Part shown: positions 42,105 to 49,764 of the stretch, in pieces
How the letters are laid out: each line of letters starts with the position of its first letter
How positions within the stretch are numbered: position 1 is the stretch's first letter
Origin: Thermohalobaculum sp965247385
GTDB taxonomy: Bacteria; Pseudomonadota; Alphaproteobacteria; Rhodobacterales; Rhodobacteraceae
Length of the DNA stretch: 64,000 nt
Assembly: GCA_965247385.1 (NCBI GenBank)
Contig: CBDFHG010000002.1
Location: 1,364,001 to 1,428,000 of the forward strand
Direction: 5' to 3'
Notes under the pieces: model-generated
The model's database searches: none
What the model saw: only the letters and a program-made list of their open reading frames with translations
Told to the model about the DNA's origin: nothing
Made by a program: the position numbers and the translations under genes

Positions 42105-42814
42105 TTCATCAAGGTGACTGCCTTGAAATTATGCGCACTCTGCCGGACGAATCGGTCCGGCTGGTTGTCACGTCGCCGCCTTATAACATCAAGAACAGCA
42201 CCGGAAACGGCCTAAGGAACGGTAGCGGCGGCAAGTGGCCGAAGGCCGCGCTTATAGACGGCTATTCGGGTCATGATGATTGCATGCCGCACGCCGCCTA
42301 TGTGACCTGGCAACGCAACTGTCTGGCGGAAATGGTGCGCTTGCTCCGGCCCGACGGCGCGATCTTCTACAATCATAAATGGCGGGTGCAGAACGGCCTG
42401 CTGCAAGACCGCACAGATATCGTGGCGGGCTTCCCTGTGCGCCAGGTCCTGATCTGGCACAGGGCGGGGGGAATTAATTTCAATCCTGGCTATTTCCTGC
42501 CAAATTACGAAGTGATCTACCTGATTGCCAAGCCCGATTTCCGACTTGCCCCCAAGGCCAATGCTGTTGGCTGCGTCTGGCGCATCGACCAGGAAAGCGG
42601 CAATCCACACCCTGCTGCGTTTCCCGTCGAATTGGCGGCGCGATGCATTGATGCGGTTGGCGGAGGCCCCGTACTCGATCCTTTCATGGGGTCGGGAACG
42701 ACGGCAATCGCAGCCGAACAGGCGGGCATCAACTGGATCGGCATGGAGAAGTCGCCAGCTTATGTGGTAATGGCGGACAAGAGGATAGCGCGGATTCTGG
42801 GCCGCCTGCCGTGA
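42101..42814 (+). CDS. Beta-type DNA methyltransferase (N4-cytosine or N6-adenine) of the R-M transposon
   Basis: Conserved coding reads VVHQGDCLEIMRTLPDESVR from 42101, then motif IV TSPPYN and, near the C-terminus, motif I DPFMGSGTTAIAAEQAG and WIGMEKSP. Motif IV before motif I is the beta order. The first in-frame ATG is 42131, inside the conserved region, and would drop VVHQGDCLEI. Upstream the frame is open through the octamer tract to a TAA at 41957 without a start. Partnered with an MvaI/BcnI-type enzyme, so N4-cytosine methylation is likely. The stop overlaps the endonuclease GTG. Confidence 0.85.
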   Translation, partial: VVHQGDCLEIMRTLPDESVRLVVTSPPYNIKNSTGNGLRNGSGGKWPKAALIDGYSGHDDCMPHAAYVTWQRNCLAEMVRLLRPDGAIFYNHKWRVQNGLLQDRTDIVAGFPVRQVLIWHRAGGINFNPGYFLPNYEVIYLIAKPDFRLAPKANAVGCVWRIDQESGNPHPAAFPVELAARCIDAVGGGPVLDPFMGSGTTAIAAEQAGINWIGMEKSPAYVVMADKRIARILGRLP

Positions 42815-43500
42815 CGGTCATGACCGATACCGATCTGTATGCGCGGCTTCGCGGCGTCCTGAAACGCGGTTGGCTACATCTTCCCGACTACCCGGGATAT
42901 GGCGGCACCGGAGCTCCAGGCAAGGTGCTGGAAGAGTTGCTTGGCATAGACGGCGGAAATTCAGACACGCCGGATGCCGGAAAGTGGGAGATCAAGTTTC
43001 ATTCCCGATCCGCGCTGTTGACGCTGTTTCACCTGGAAGCTCAACCCAAGGGGCATATGCACCACATGGTGCGGGAATTCGGATGGCGGGACGACAAAGG
43101 ACGAACCAGTTTTAGGCACACGATCCACGGACGTTCAGATAGGGGTTTCTACGTGGCGAACGAAAGCAGCCGCATCACGGTCCGCAACGATTCCGTCAGC
43201 GACATCGTGTGGCCTTATTGGACACACGATAGCCTGATCAATGCATTTGCGGCCAAGTTCCGGCGTTTGATCGTGGTCAAGGGAACAAAACGGAATAATC
43301 AAGTGCGCTATGAAAATGCGCATCTATACCGAGAACCGCAAATTACACTGTTGATCCAGGCCGTTGAACACGGCATCGTCGCTATAGATTTTGACGCGAG
43401 AACAAACAACGGTCGCGGCCTGCGCAATCACGGAACCAAGTTTAGAATACGTTACGATAACCTGCGCCATCTCTATCATCGCCGCCAAAAATTCGGTTAA
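42811..43500 (+). CDS. MvaI/BcnI-type restriction endonuclease
   Basis: A 229-residue protein from GTG 42811 (ATG 42820 also possible). GAPGKVLEELLGI and NSDTPDAGKWEIKFHSRSAL match the MvaI/BcnI family, with the PD-(D/E)xK-type site in DAGKWEIK (Glu60, Lys62). LLTLFHLEAQPK, MVREFGWRDDKGRTSFRHTI and the basic C-terminus FRIRYDNLRHLYHR follow. MvaI cuts CCWGG and BcnI CCSGG, so a CC(N)GG-like site is a reasonable prediction. GTGA overlap makes its translation depend on the methyltransferase. The stop touches the transposon's right inverted repeat. Confidence 0.88.
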   Translation: MTVMTDTDLYARLRGVLKRGWLHLPDYPGYGGTGAPGKVLEELLGIDGGNSDTPDAGKWEIKFHSRSALLTLFHLEAQPKGHMHHMVREFGWRDDKGRTSFRHTIHGRSDRGFYVANESSRITVRNDSVSDIVWPYWTHDSLINAFAAKFRRLIVVKGTKRNNQVRYENAHLYREPQITLLIQAVEHGIVAIDFDARTNNGRGLRNHGTKFRIRYDNLRHLYHRRQKFG

Positions 43501-43776
43501 GTGCAATTAAGTATATAATTCCCTAGGGAAAGGTCTACCGAGCGCGAACTGGAAATTTATTTTTGCCCGGTAAAAAATTCCGGAATTCAATGCCGACGCT
43601 GGGATGCAAATTGGGAAACCCGCGCGCACAGGCTTAACGGTTCCTTTACTACAATCGCATTATGAAGCGGGCACTCCCTGCCAGGGCAGGCGGAGGGGCG
43701 GGAACTCCCCCCGTTCTCACACCCGTTCCAAGGCCGGCTGGTCGGGAGAAAGCCCAATACCCACAGACGGGTACTT

Positions 43777-43800
43777 CCGCCTCAGCTTCGGCTGGGGCGG
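43777..43800. terminator. Strong TTCG tetraloop hairpin
   Basis: CCGCCTCAGC-TTCG-GCTGGGGCGG: a 10-bp stem with one T-G pair and the very stable TTCG loop, followed by TTTGCGTT. Terminator or structured part of an RNA. Confidence 0.5.
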
Positions 43801-43967
43801 TTTGCGTTCTGGTGTGGCGGGCGCCCTCCCCGATCAATGCTCTCCAGGGTCTTTCGGATTCCGATAAAGCATCTTGCGCCAAATGCGCACCACTCACCAC
43901 CCGGTTTCTTAACCCCCGCCGAGGCCTTCTTACATCAACTCAGGTGTTGCACTCGAAATGTGAATCC

Positions 43968-44029
43968 AGCGTCTCCTGTCTGGTGAATTGTGCTGTCGGT
44001 AAACACCCAACTCTTTCAGACAGGACGCT
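43968..44029. repeat. Inverted repeat AGCGTC-CCTGTCTG / CAGACAGGACGCT
   Basis: The left arm 43968-43982 has one extra T; the right arm is 44017-44029. The 34-base loop is free of coding signal. Meaning unknown. Confidence 0.5.
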
Positions 44030-44454
44030 CCGCCGCAAAACTTCAAACTCAAACACCGCGTGAGCGGTTCAGTTCAATCCCATAAATTCGGAGGCTCCAT
44101 GCAACAAAGCCAACGTCAGAAATACATTTTGGCGAAATTCGATTCAATCCGAGGCAAAATCGTTAAATTGATGGCTTGGTCCGGGGGTTCACAAATGTGT
44201 GACCGGCCCTCCCGCCCGTCCCCCGCCCGTCCCCCCGCCCGTGGCAATCTACCGAAACATGGCGTTCGAGAGAGCGCCCTTGCGTACGGGACTGGCATGG
44301 GTTTCGCTTCGCGCGACCCCGCGTCACATAGAACAGCAGCGGCTGCGAAACAGCAGAGATGCCGTATGGTCGCGGGGGCAGAATCCCCCCGCCCGTTTCT
44401 CGTTCACGCATCCAGGATGCGGGGCCTGTGCGGCACGGCCATGGCGCCCGACAT

Positions 44455-46350
44455 TCAGGCTGAGGCGGGATAGCCGATCCGTGACAGGGCCGCGGAAATC
44501 TCGTCGAGGATCGCCGGGTCGTCGATGGTCGCTGGCACCTTGTAGTCCTCGCCATCGGCGATCTTGGCCATGGTGCCGCGCAGTATCTTGCCCGAGCGGG
44601 TCTTCGGCAAGCGTTCGACCACACAGGCGAGCTTGAAGGCCGCAACCGGGCCGATCTCGTTGCGCACCCGCTTCACGCATTCCGCCGTGATCTCGTCATG
44701 CGGCCGGTTGCAACCGGCATTCAGGCACAGGAACCCCAGCGGCAATTGCCCCTTGAGCTGGTCGGCGATCCCGATCACCGCGCATTCGGCGACATCCTCA
44801 TGGCCCGCCAGAACATCTTCCATCGCACCCGTCGACAGGCGGTGGCCGGCGACATTGATGACGTCGTCGGTGCGGGCCATGATGTAGACGTAGCCATCCT
44901 CGTCGAGCAGGCCCGCATCGCCGGTCTCATAATAGCCGGGGAAGGTGTTCAGGTAGCTTTTCAGGTACCGCTCATCCGCATTCCACAGCGTCGGCAGCGT
45001 CCCCGGCGGCAGCGGCAGCTTGACCGTGATCGCACCCAGCGTGCCTGCTGGAACCGGATGCCCGGCGTCGTCCAAAATCTGGATATCGTATCCCGGCATC
45101 GCGACTGTCGGCGACCCAAGCTTGACGGGCATATGCTCGATCCCGATCGGATTGCCGGCAATCGCCCATCCGGTCTCGGTCTGCCACCAGTGGTCGATCA
45201 CCGGCACGCCGAGCTGGGCCTCGGCCCATTCCATGGTCGGTGGGTCTGCGCGCTCGCCCGCCAGGAACAGAGTCCGGAAACCGGAGAGGTCGTATTTGCG
45301 GATAAATTCGCCCGCCGGATCCTCGCGCTTGATCGCCCGGAAAGCCGTCGGCGCGGTGAACAGCACCTTCACGTCATGTTCGGAAATCACGCGCCAGAAT
45401 GTGCCCGCATCCGGCGTTCCCACCGGCTTGCCCTCGAAGACGATCGAGGTGCACCCGGCCAACAGCGGTGCGTAGACAATGTAGGAATGGCCGACGACCC
45501 AGCCAACATCCGATGCCGCCCAATAAACCTCGCCCGGTTCGACGCAATAGAGGTTTTTCATCGTCCATAGCAGCGCCACCATGTGCCCGGCATTGGAACG
45601 GATCACGCCCTTGGGCTGACCGGTGGTGCCGGAGGTGTAGAGGATGTACAGCGGATCCTCGCCGCCCACAGGCACGCAGTCTGCGAGTTCGACACCTTCC
45701 AGGAACGCCTCCCACTCGAAATCACGGCCCTCGTTCAGCGACGCCGTCTCCTGCGGGCGTTGCAGCAGAACGCAGAAGTCGATCTTGTGGTTTGCCTGAT
45801 CGAAGGCGGCATCGAGCAGGGGCTTGTATTTCACCACCCGCCCCGGCTCCAACCCGCACGAGGCGGCGATGACCGCCTTTGGCGTACAGTCGTCGATACG
45901 CACGGCAAGTTCGTTCGCGGCAAAACCGCCGAACACTACCGAGTGGACGGCGCCAATCCGCGCACAGGCCAGCATCGCAACTGCTGCCTCGGGCACCATC
46001 GGCATGTAGATGATGACCCGGTCGCCCTTGGCTACTCCCCGCGCTGCCAGCCCGCCGGCCAGCCGCGCGACGCGGTCTTGCAACTCGGCATAGGTGATCG
46101 TCGTCTTGGAGTTGGTGACCGGGCTGTCGTGGATCAGCGCCACCTGCTCGCCGCGTCCGGCTGCGACGTGCCGGTCAACCGCATTCCAGCAAGTGTTGCA
46201 GACCCCATCGGCGAACCAGCGGTAGAAGGGCGCCGCGCTATCATCCAGTGCCCGTGAGGGCTTCTCGATCCAGTCAACCGCCTCGGCCGCCTGCATCCAG
46301 AACCCTTCGGGATCAGCTTTCGATCCCTCATAGACGTCCTTGTAGCTCAT
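44455..46350 (-). CDS. prpE: Propionyl-CoA synthetase
   Basis: A 631-residue AMP-forming acyl-CoA synthetase activating propionate. MSYKDVYEGSKADPEGFWMQ at the N-terminus, GVAKGDRVIIYMPMVPEAAV, LYILYTSGTTGQPKGVIR (ATP motif), WAASDVGWVVGHSYIVYAPL, DHWWQTETGWAIAGNP, YYETGDAGLLDEDGYVYIMA, and the C-terminal PKTRSGKILR with the acetylatable lysine. PrpE-type (rather than Acs) is supported by its N-terminus and the propionate gene context. It provides propionyl-CoA for PccAB further on. Confidence 0.94.
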   Translation of the reverse strand: MSYKDVYEGSKADPEGFWMQAAEAVDWIEKPSRALDDSAAPFYRWFADGVCNTCWNAVDRHVAAGRGEQVALIHDSPVTNSKTTITYAELQDRVARLAGGLAARGVAKGDRVIIYMPMVPEAAVAMLACARIGAVHSVVFGGFAANELAVRIDDCTPKAVIAASCGLEPGRVVKYKPLLDAAFDQANHKIDFCVLLQRPQETASLNEGRDFEWEAFLEGVELADCVPVGGEDPLYILYTSGTTGQPKGVIRSNAGHMVALLWTMKNLYCVEPGEVYWAASDVGWVVGHSYIVYAPLLAGCTSIVFEGKPVGTPDAGTFWRVISEHDVKVLFTAPTAFRAIKREDPAGEFIRKYDLSGFRTLFLAGERADPPTMEWAEAQLGVPVIDHWWQTETGWAIAGNPIGIEHMPVKLGSPTVAMPGYDIQILDDAGHPVPAGTLGAITVKLPLPPGTLPTLWNADERYLKSYLNTFPGYYETGDAGLLDEDGYVYIMARTDDVINVAGHRLSTGAMEDVLAGHEDVAECAVIGIADQLKGQLPLGFLCLNAGCNRPHDEITAECVKRVRNEIGPVAAFKLACVVERLPKTRSGKILRGTMAKIADGEDYKVPATIDDPAILDEISAALSRIGYPASA

Positions 46351-46401
46351 CCTTTTCTCCCAGAGCTGGGGGGCTCTCCCCGTTCGGGCAGGGGCCGTTC
46401 C

Positions 46402-48696
46402 TCAAGCGTAATGCTGCACCGGTGTCCCGGCCAATGCCGCAATGTTCAAAAGCCCGCGTGCAGTCACCGATGGGCTGACGATATGGACCTTGTTGCCCAT
46501 GCCCATCACGATCGGCCCCACCTCCAGCCCGCCTGCAAGCTGCTTCAGAATGTTGCGTGACCCCGAGGCCGCGTCGACATTGGCGAAGATCAGGCAATTC
46601 GCCGAGCCCGTGAGCCGCGAATTGGGGAAGACCCGCGCGCGCACTTCCTCGTCCAGCGCGTGATCGGCATGCATCTCGCCCTCGTATTCAAAATCGACCC
46701 CACCGGTGTCGAGGATCTCCAGCGCGCGGCGCACCTTGCGCGCCGACTCCGATTCCAGGCTGCCGAAAACCGAATGGCTGAGCAACGCAATCTTCGGCTC
46801 GATCCCGAAACGCTGGATATGCCGCGCCGCCGCGATGGCCGTCTCGGCGATTTGCTCCGCACTGGGCTCATGGTTGATCTGACTGTCACCGATGAATACC
46901 ACGCCCTGATCGAGAATGACCGGCGACAAAGCGCCTATCGGACGCAGTTTGCCGCCGGAACCGTCCGGCAGCCCTGCAAGGACTTGGGTGACGTATTTCA
47001 GGTGCCAGAGATATTGGCCGAAGGTGCCGCAGATCATGCTGTCGGCGTCGCCCCGGTGAACCATAACCGCTGCAATTGCGGTGGTGTTCGTGCGCATGAT
47101 CGTCCGGGCAAGCTCAGGGGTCACGCCCTTGCGTTCGAGGCGATTGTGATAGGTCTCCCAGTAATCGCGATAGCGCGGATCGTTGGTCGGATTGCAGATT
47201 TCGAAATCCTCGCCCGGGGTCACCGTCAATCCGGCGCGTTCGATGCGATGCGTGATCGCATCCGGACGGCCGATCAGGATCGGCCGGTCGATCCCCTCCT
47301 GCAACATCGTCTGGGCGGTCCGCAAAACCCGCTCGTCCTCGCCTTCGGCGAAGACGAGCTTGCGGCTGCCGGTGCGGGCGGCCTCGAAAACCGGTTTCAT
47401 CAGCATTGCCGAGCGGAACACCGACCCGTCGAGCTGGGTTTTGTACGCCTCAAGGTCGGCGATCGGGCGGCGCGCGACGCCGGTTTCCATCGCCGCCCGG
47501 GCAACGCCGCAGGCGACCTGGCCGAGTAAACGGAGATCGAATGGCTTCGGGATCAAATATTCGCGGCCAAAGACGATCCGCTCGCCCCGATACACCGAGG
47601 CAACCTCGGCCGAGGAGGTCTCGCGCGCCAGGTCGGCCAGCGCCTTGGCGCAGGCGACCTTCATCTCCTCGTTGATCTCGGTCGCGCCAACGTCCAGCGC
47701 GCCACGGAAGATGAACGGGAAACACAGCACGTTATTGACCTGGTTGGGATAATCGGACCGGCCGGTGGCAATCATGGCATCCGGGCGAACCTCGGTGGCG
47801 ACATTGGGCCAGATCTCCGGTATCGGGTTCGCCAGCGCGAAGATGATCGGGTCCGACCCCATCTTCTTGACCATCTCGGCGGTCAGCACATCGGCGCCAG
47901 AGAGGCCGAGAAACATATCCGCGCCCTCGATCAGATACGCCAGTGGCCCCTCATCGGTCTTGCGCGCATACCAGCCCTTGGTTTCGTCAATCCCGGCGCG
48001 GCCTTCATAGATCAGACCATCCTTGTCGAAGAGCCACACATTCTCACGCTTCAGCCCCATGTCGCAGAGCAGATTGAGGCAGGCGATCCCGGCAGCACCA
48101 CCGCCGGTGGAGACCATCTTGACGTCCTCAAGTTTCTTCTCCGCCAGCAACAGCGCATTGACCGACGCGGCAGCGACCACGATTGCAGTGCCGTGCTGAT
48201 CGTCATGGAAAACCGGAATCCCCATCCGCTCCTTGCAGATGCGCTCGACCTCGAAACACTCCGGCGACTTGATGTCCTCAAGGTTCACGGCACCGAAGGT
48301 TGGCTCCAGTGCGATGACAATCTCGGCCAGCTTTTTCGGGTCGGTTTCGTTTACCTCGATATCGAATCCGTCGATATTGGCGAATTTCTTGAACAGCGCG
48401 ACCTTGCCTTCCATCACCGGCTTGGACGCCGCGGCCCCGATATTACCAAGGCCGAGAACCGCGGTGCCGTTGGTGATTACCGCGACCCGGTTGCCGGTGC
48501 CGGTGTAGCGGTCGGCATCAGCCGGATTCTCGGCAATCTGCAGACAGGCTTCGGCCACGCCGGGGCTGTAGGCCAGGCTGAGGTCACGCTGTGTGGCCAT
48601 CGGCTTGGTGACCCGGATCGCCAGCTTCCCCGGTGTCGGAAATTCATGATAGTGCAGCGCGGCCTCTTTCAGCGCGTCGTCTTTCTGTTGGGTCAT
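46402..48696 (-). CDS. maeB: NADP-dependent malic enzyme (MaeB type)
   Basis: A 764-residue two-domain protein. The malic enzyme half has RDLSLAYSPGVAEACLQIAE, RVAVITNGTAVLGLGNIGA, GIPVFHDDQHGTAIVVAAAS, MVSTGGGAAGIACLNLL. The C-terminal phosphotransacetylase-like half (SRKLVFAEGEDERVLRTAQT, VGPIVMGMGNKVHIVSPSVT) is regulatory and non-catalytic in this family. It decarboxylates malate to pyruvate with NADPH, useful after succinyl-CoA is formed from propionate. Between prpE and the panE-like gene, all on the minus strand. Confidence 0.95.
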   Translation of the reverse strand: MTQQKDDALKEAALHYHEFPTPGKLAIRVTKPMATQRDLSLAYSPGVAEACLQIAENPADADRYTGTGNRVAVITNGTAVLGLGNIGAAASKPVMEGKVALFKKFANIDGFDIEVNETDPKKLAEIVIALEPTFGAVNLEDIKSPECFEVERICKERMGIPVFHDDQHGTAIVVAAASVNALLLAEKKLEDVKMVSTGGGAAGIACLNLLCDMGLKRENVWLFDKDGLIYEGRAGIDETKGWYARKTDEGPLAYLIEGADMFLGLSGADVLTAEMVKKMGSDPIIFALANPIPEIWPNVATEVRPDAMIATGRSDYPNQVNNVLCFPFIFRGALDVGATEINEEMKVACAKALADLARETSSAEVASVYRGERIVFGREYLIPKPFDLRLLGQVACGVARAAMETGVARRPIADLEAYKTQLDGSVFRSAMLMKPVFEAARTGSRKLVFAEGEDERVLRTAQTMLQEGIDRPILIGRPDAITHRIERAGLTVTPGEDFEICNPTNDPRYRDYWETYHNRLERKGVTPELARTIMRTNTTAIAAVMVHRGDADSMICGTFGQYLWHLKYVTQVLAGLPDGSGGKLRPIGALSPVILDQGVVFIGDSQINHEPSAEQIAETAIAAARHIQRFGIEPKIALLSHSVFGSLESESARKVRRALEILDTGGVDFEYEGEMHADHALDEEVRARVFPNSRLTGSANCLIFANVDAASGSRNILKQLAGGLEVGPIVMGMGNKVHIVSPSVTARGLLNIAALAGTPVQHYA

Positions 48697-48802
48697 CTAT
48701 CGCAAACCTCCGCATGAACCGTGATGTGGCAGCCAACACTTTAGTCGGCTTTGCCATGCCATGACCATGGGTCAAAGACGCACTCCAGACTGCCCGGGCC
48801 AG

Positions 48803-49744
48803 TCATTCGGCGTCCCCCATCACGCCGGGGCCATCACGCCAGGGCGCAAGCAGCGCGGCCACCGTTGCATGGGACGGGGTCTCGACCCCTGCCTCGCGGC
48901 CGAGGCGTGCGACGGCCCCGGAAAGCCAGTCAATCTCCAGCCGCTTGCCCGCCGCCAGATCATGCGCCAGCGAGGCGCGGATATCATGCGGCATCCGCTC
49001 GGCCATATGGATGGCTTTTTCGATGGTGTTTTCAGGCAGTGCGACGCCACCTGCCCGGCCAACCGCCGCAGCCTCCTCGGCAAGGCACCGAAACAGCGCC
49101 CAGAGCGCCGGCGTATCGCGCACGACACCAAGGTCGACACGCGCCACCGCCGTGGTTCCACTGAACGCGGTCAGCACCACGAATTTTTGCCAGAGATCGA
49201 TGCGCACGTCCCGACGGTTCGGCACACCGATACTCGCGGCCCGTAAATTGCGGATGATGTCGGCAACCCGAGGCGCATCCTGGCGCCCGTTGCTCCCGCC
49301 GATCAGAAAATCAGCCAATGGGGTCGCAACCTGGATCACCCCCGGTTCGGCAATAAACGCAGAGATGTGGGCGATGCCGGTCAGCGCCCGGTCAGCGCCA
49401 TAGGCGTCGGCAAGGAACGCAGGTGCCTCGACGCCGTTCAGGAATGGCAGCGCCAGCGTTTTCGGGCCCATCGCCGGACGCGCGGTCTCGATGGCAGCGG
49501 CCAGATCCTGCCCCTTGACCGCGAAGATCGCGACATCGGCCACGCCAAGTGCCGCACCGTCATCGGTGGCAATCGCCGGATGGACCGTCACTTCGCCATC
49601 CGTATCGCGCAGTGTCAGACCCCTGTCACGGATTGCGGCCAAATGCGCGCCGCGCGCCAGCACCGCCACCTCGGCCCCAGCCGCCACCAGCTTGGCCGCC
49701 AGATATCCGCCGATACCGCCGGTACCGATCATTGCATAGCGCAT
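48803..49744 (-). CDS. 2-dehydropantoate 2-reductase family protein (ApbA/PanE-like)
   Basis: A 313-residue reductase. NADP motif YAMIGTGGIGGYLAAKLVAA at the start, then GLTLRDTDGE, FAVKGQDLAAAI, LPFLNGVEAPAFLADAYG, the hinge LWQKFVVLTAFSGTTAVAR and the C-terminal KAIHMAERMPHDIRASLAHD, LAAGKRLEIDWLSGAVARLG with the catalytic lysine region. In pantothenate synthesis PanE makes pantoate, but many paralogues exist. ATG 49744 was chosen; GTG 49768 overlaps the mutase stop and is also possible. The location after the mutase may be coincidental. Confidence 0.82.
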   Translation of the reverse strand: MRYAMIGTGGIGGYLAAKLVAAGAEVAVLARGAHLAAIRDRGLTLRDTDGEVTVHPAIATDDGAALGVADVAIFAVKGQDLAAAIETARPAMGPKTLALPFLNGVEAPAFLADAYGADRALTGIAHISAFIAEPGVIQVATPLADFLIGGSNGRQDAPRVADIIRNLRAASIGVPNRRDVRIDLWQKFVVLTAFSGTTAVARVDLGVVRDTPALWALFRCLAEEAAAVGRAGGVALPENTIEKAIHMAERMPHDIRASLAHDLAAGKRLEIDWLSGAVARLGREAGVETPSHATVAALLAPWRDGPGVMGDAE

Positions 49745-49764
49745 GTTCACACTTGCTTCCCCGT

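Larger units (their letters stand above)
40856..43523 (+). mobile_element. IS1595-type transposon carrying a restriction-modification system, 2668 bp
   Basis: Ends: 40856-40879 begins GGGATTTATATACTTAATTG and 43500-43523 is its reverse complement with one mismatch in 24 bases. The exact 8-bp direct repeat TAGGGAAA lies on both sides (40848-40855 and 43524-43531), giving a fully bounded transposition unit. Cargo in order: transposase (frameshifted), small basic ORF ending in octamer repeats, DNA methyltransferase, MvaI/BcnI-type endonuclease whose stop codon touches the right end. Cargo codon use is less GC-rich than the host's. The IS1595 family is known to include members with passenger genes. 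Confidence 0.93.
43524..44454. other. 930-bp region without a convincing gene, rich in inverted repeats
   Basis: ORFs here (for example 43662-44063) have no family features and irregular composition. Visible structures are a strong TTCG-loop hairpin (43777-43800), a 13-bp inverted repeat (43968-44029), the CACCACTCACCACCC motif also found near 25014, and C-rich direct repeats (CCCGCCCGTCCC) around 44213-44241. It could be regulatory or hold an RNA gene, but nothing is recognised. Confidence 0.6.

Noticed and set aside
43662..44063. 133-codon ORF after the R-M transposon
   Set aside because: No family features, mixed composition, and overlaps strong hairpins; treated as non-coding.
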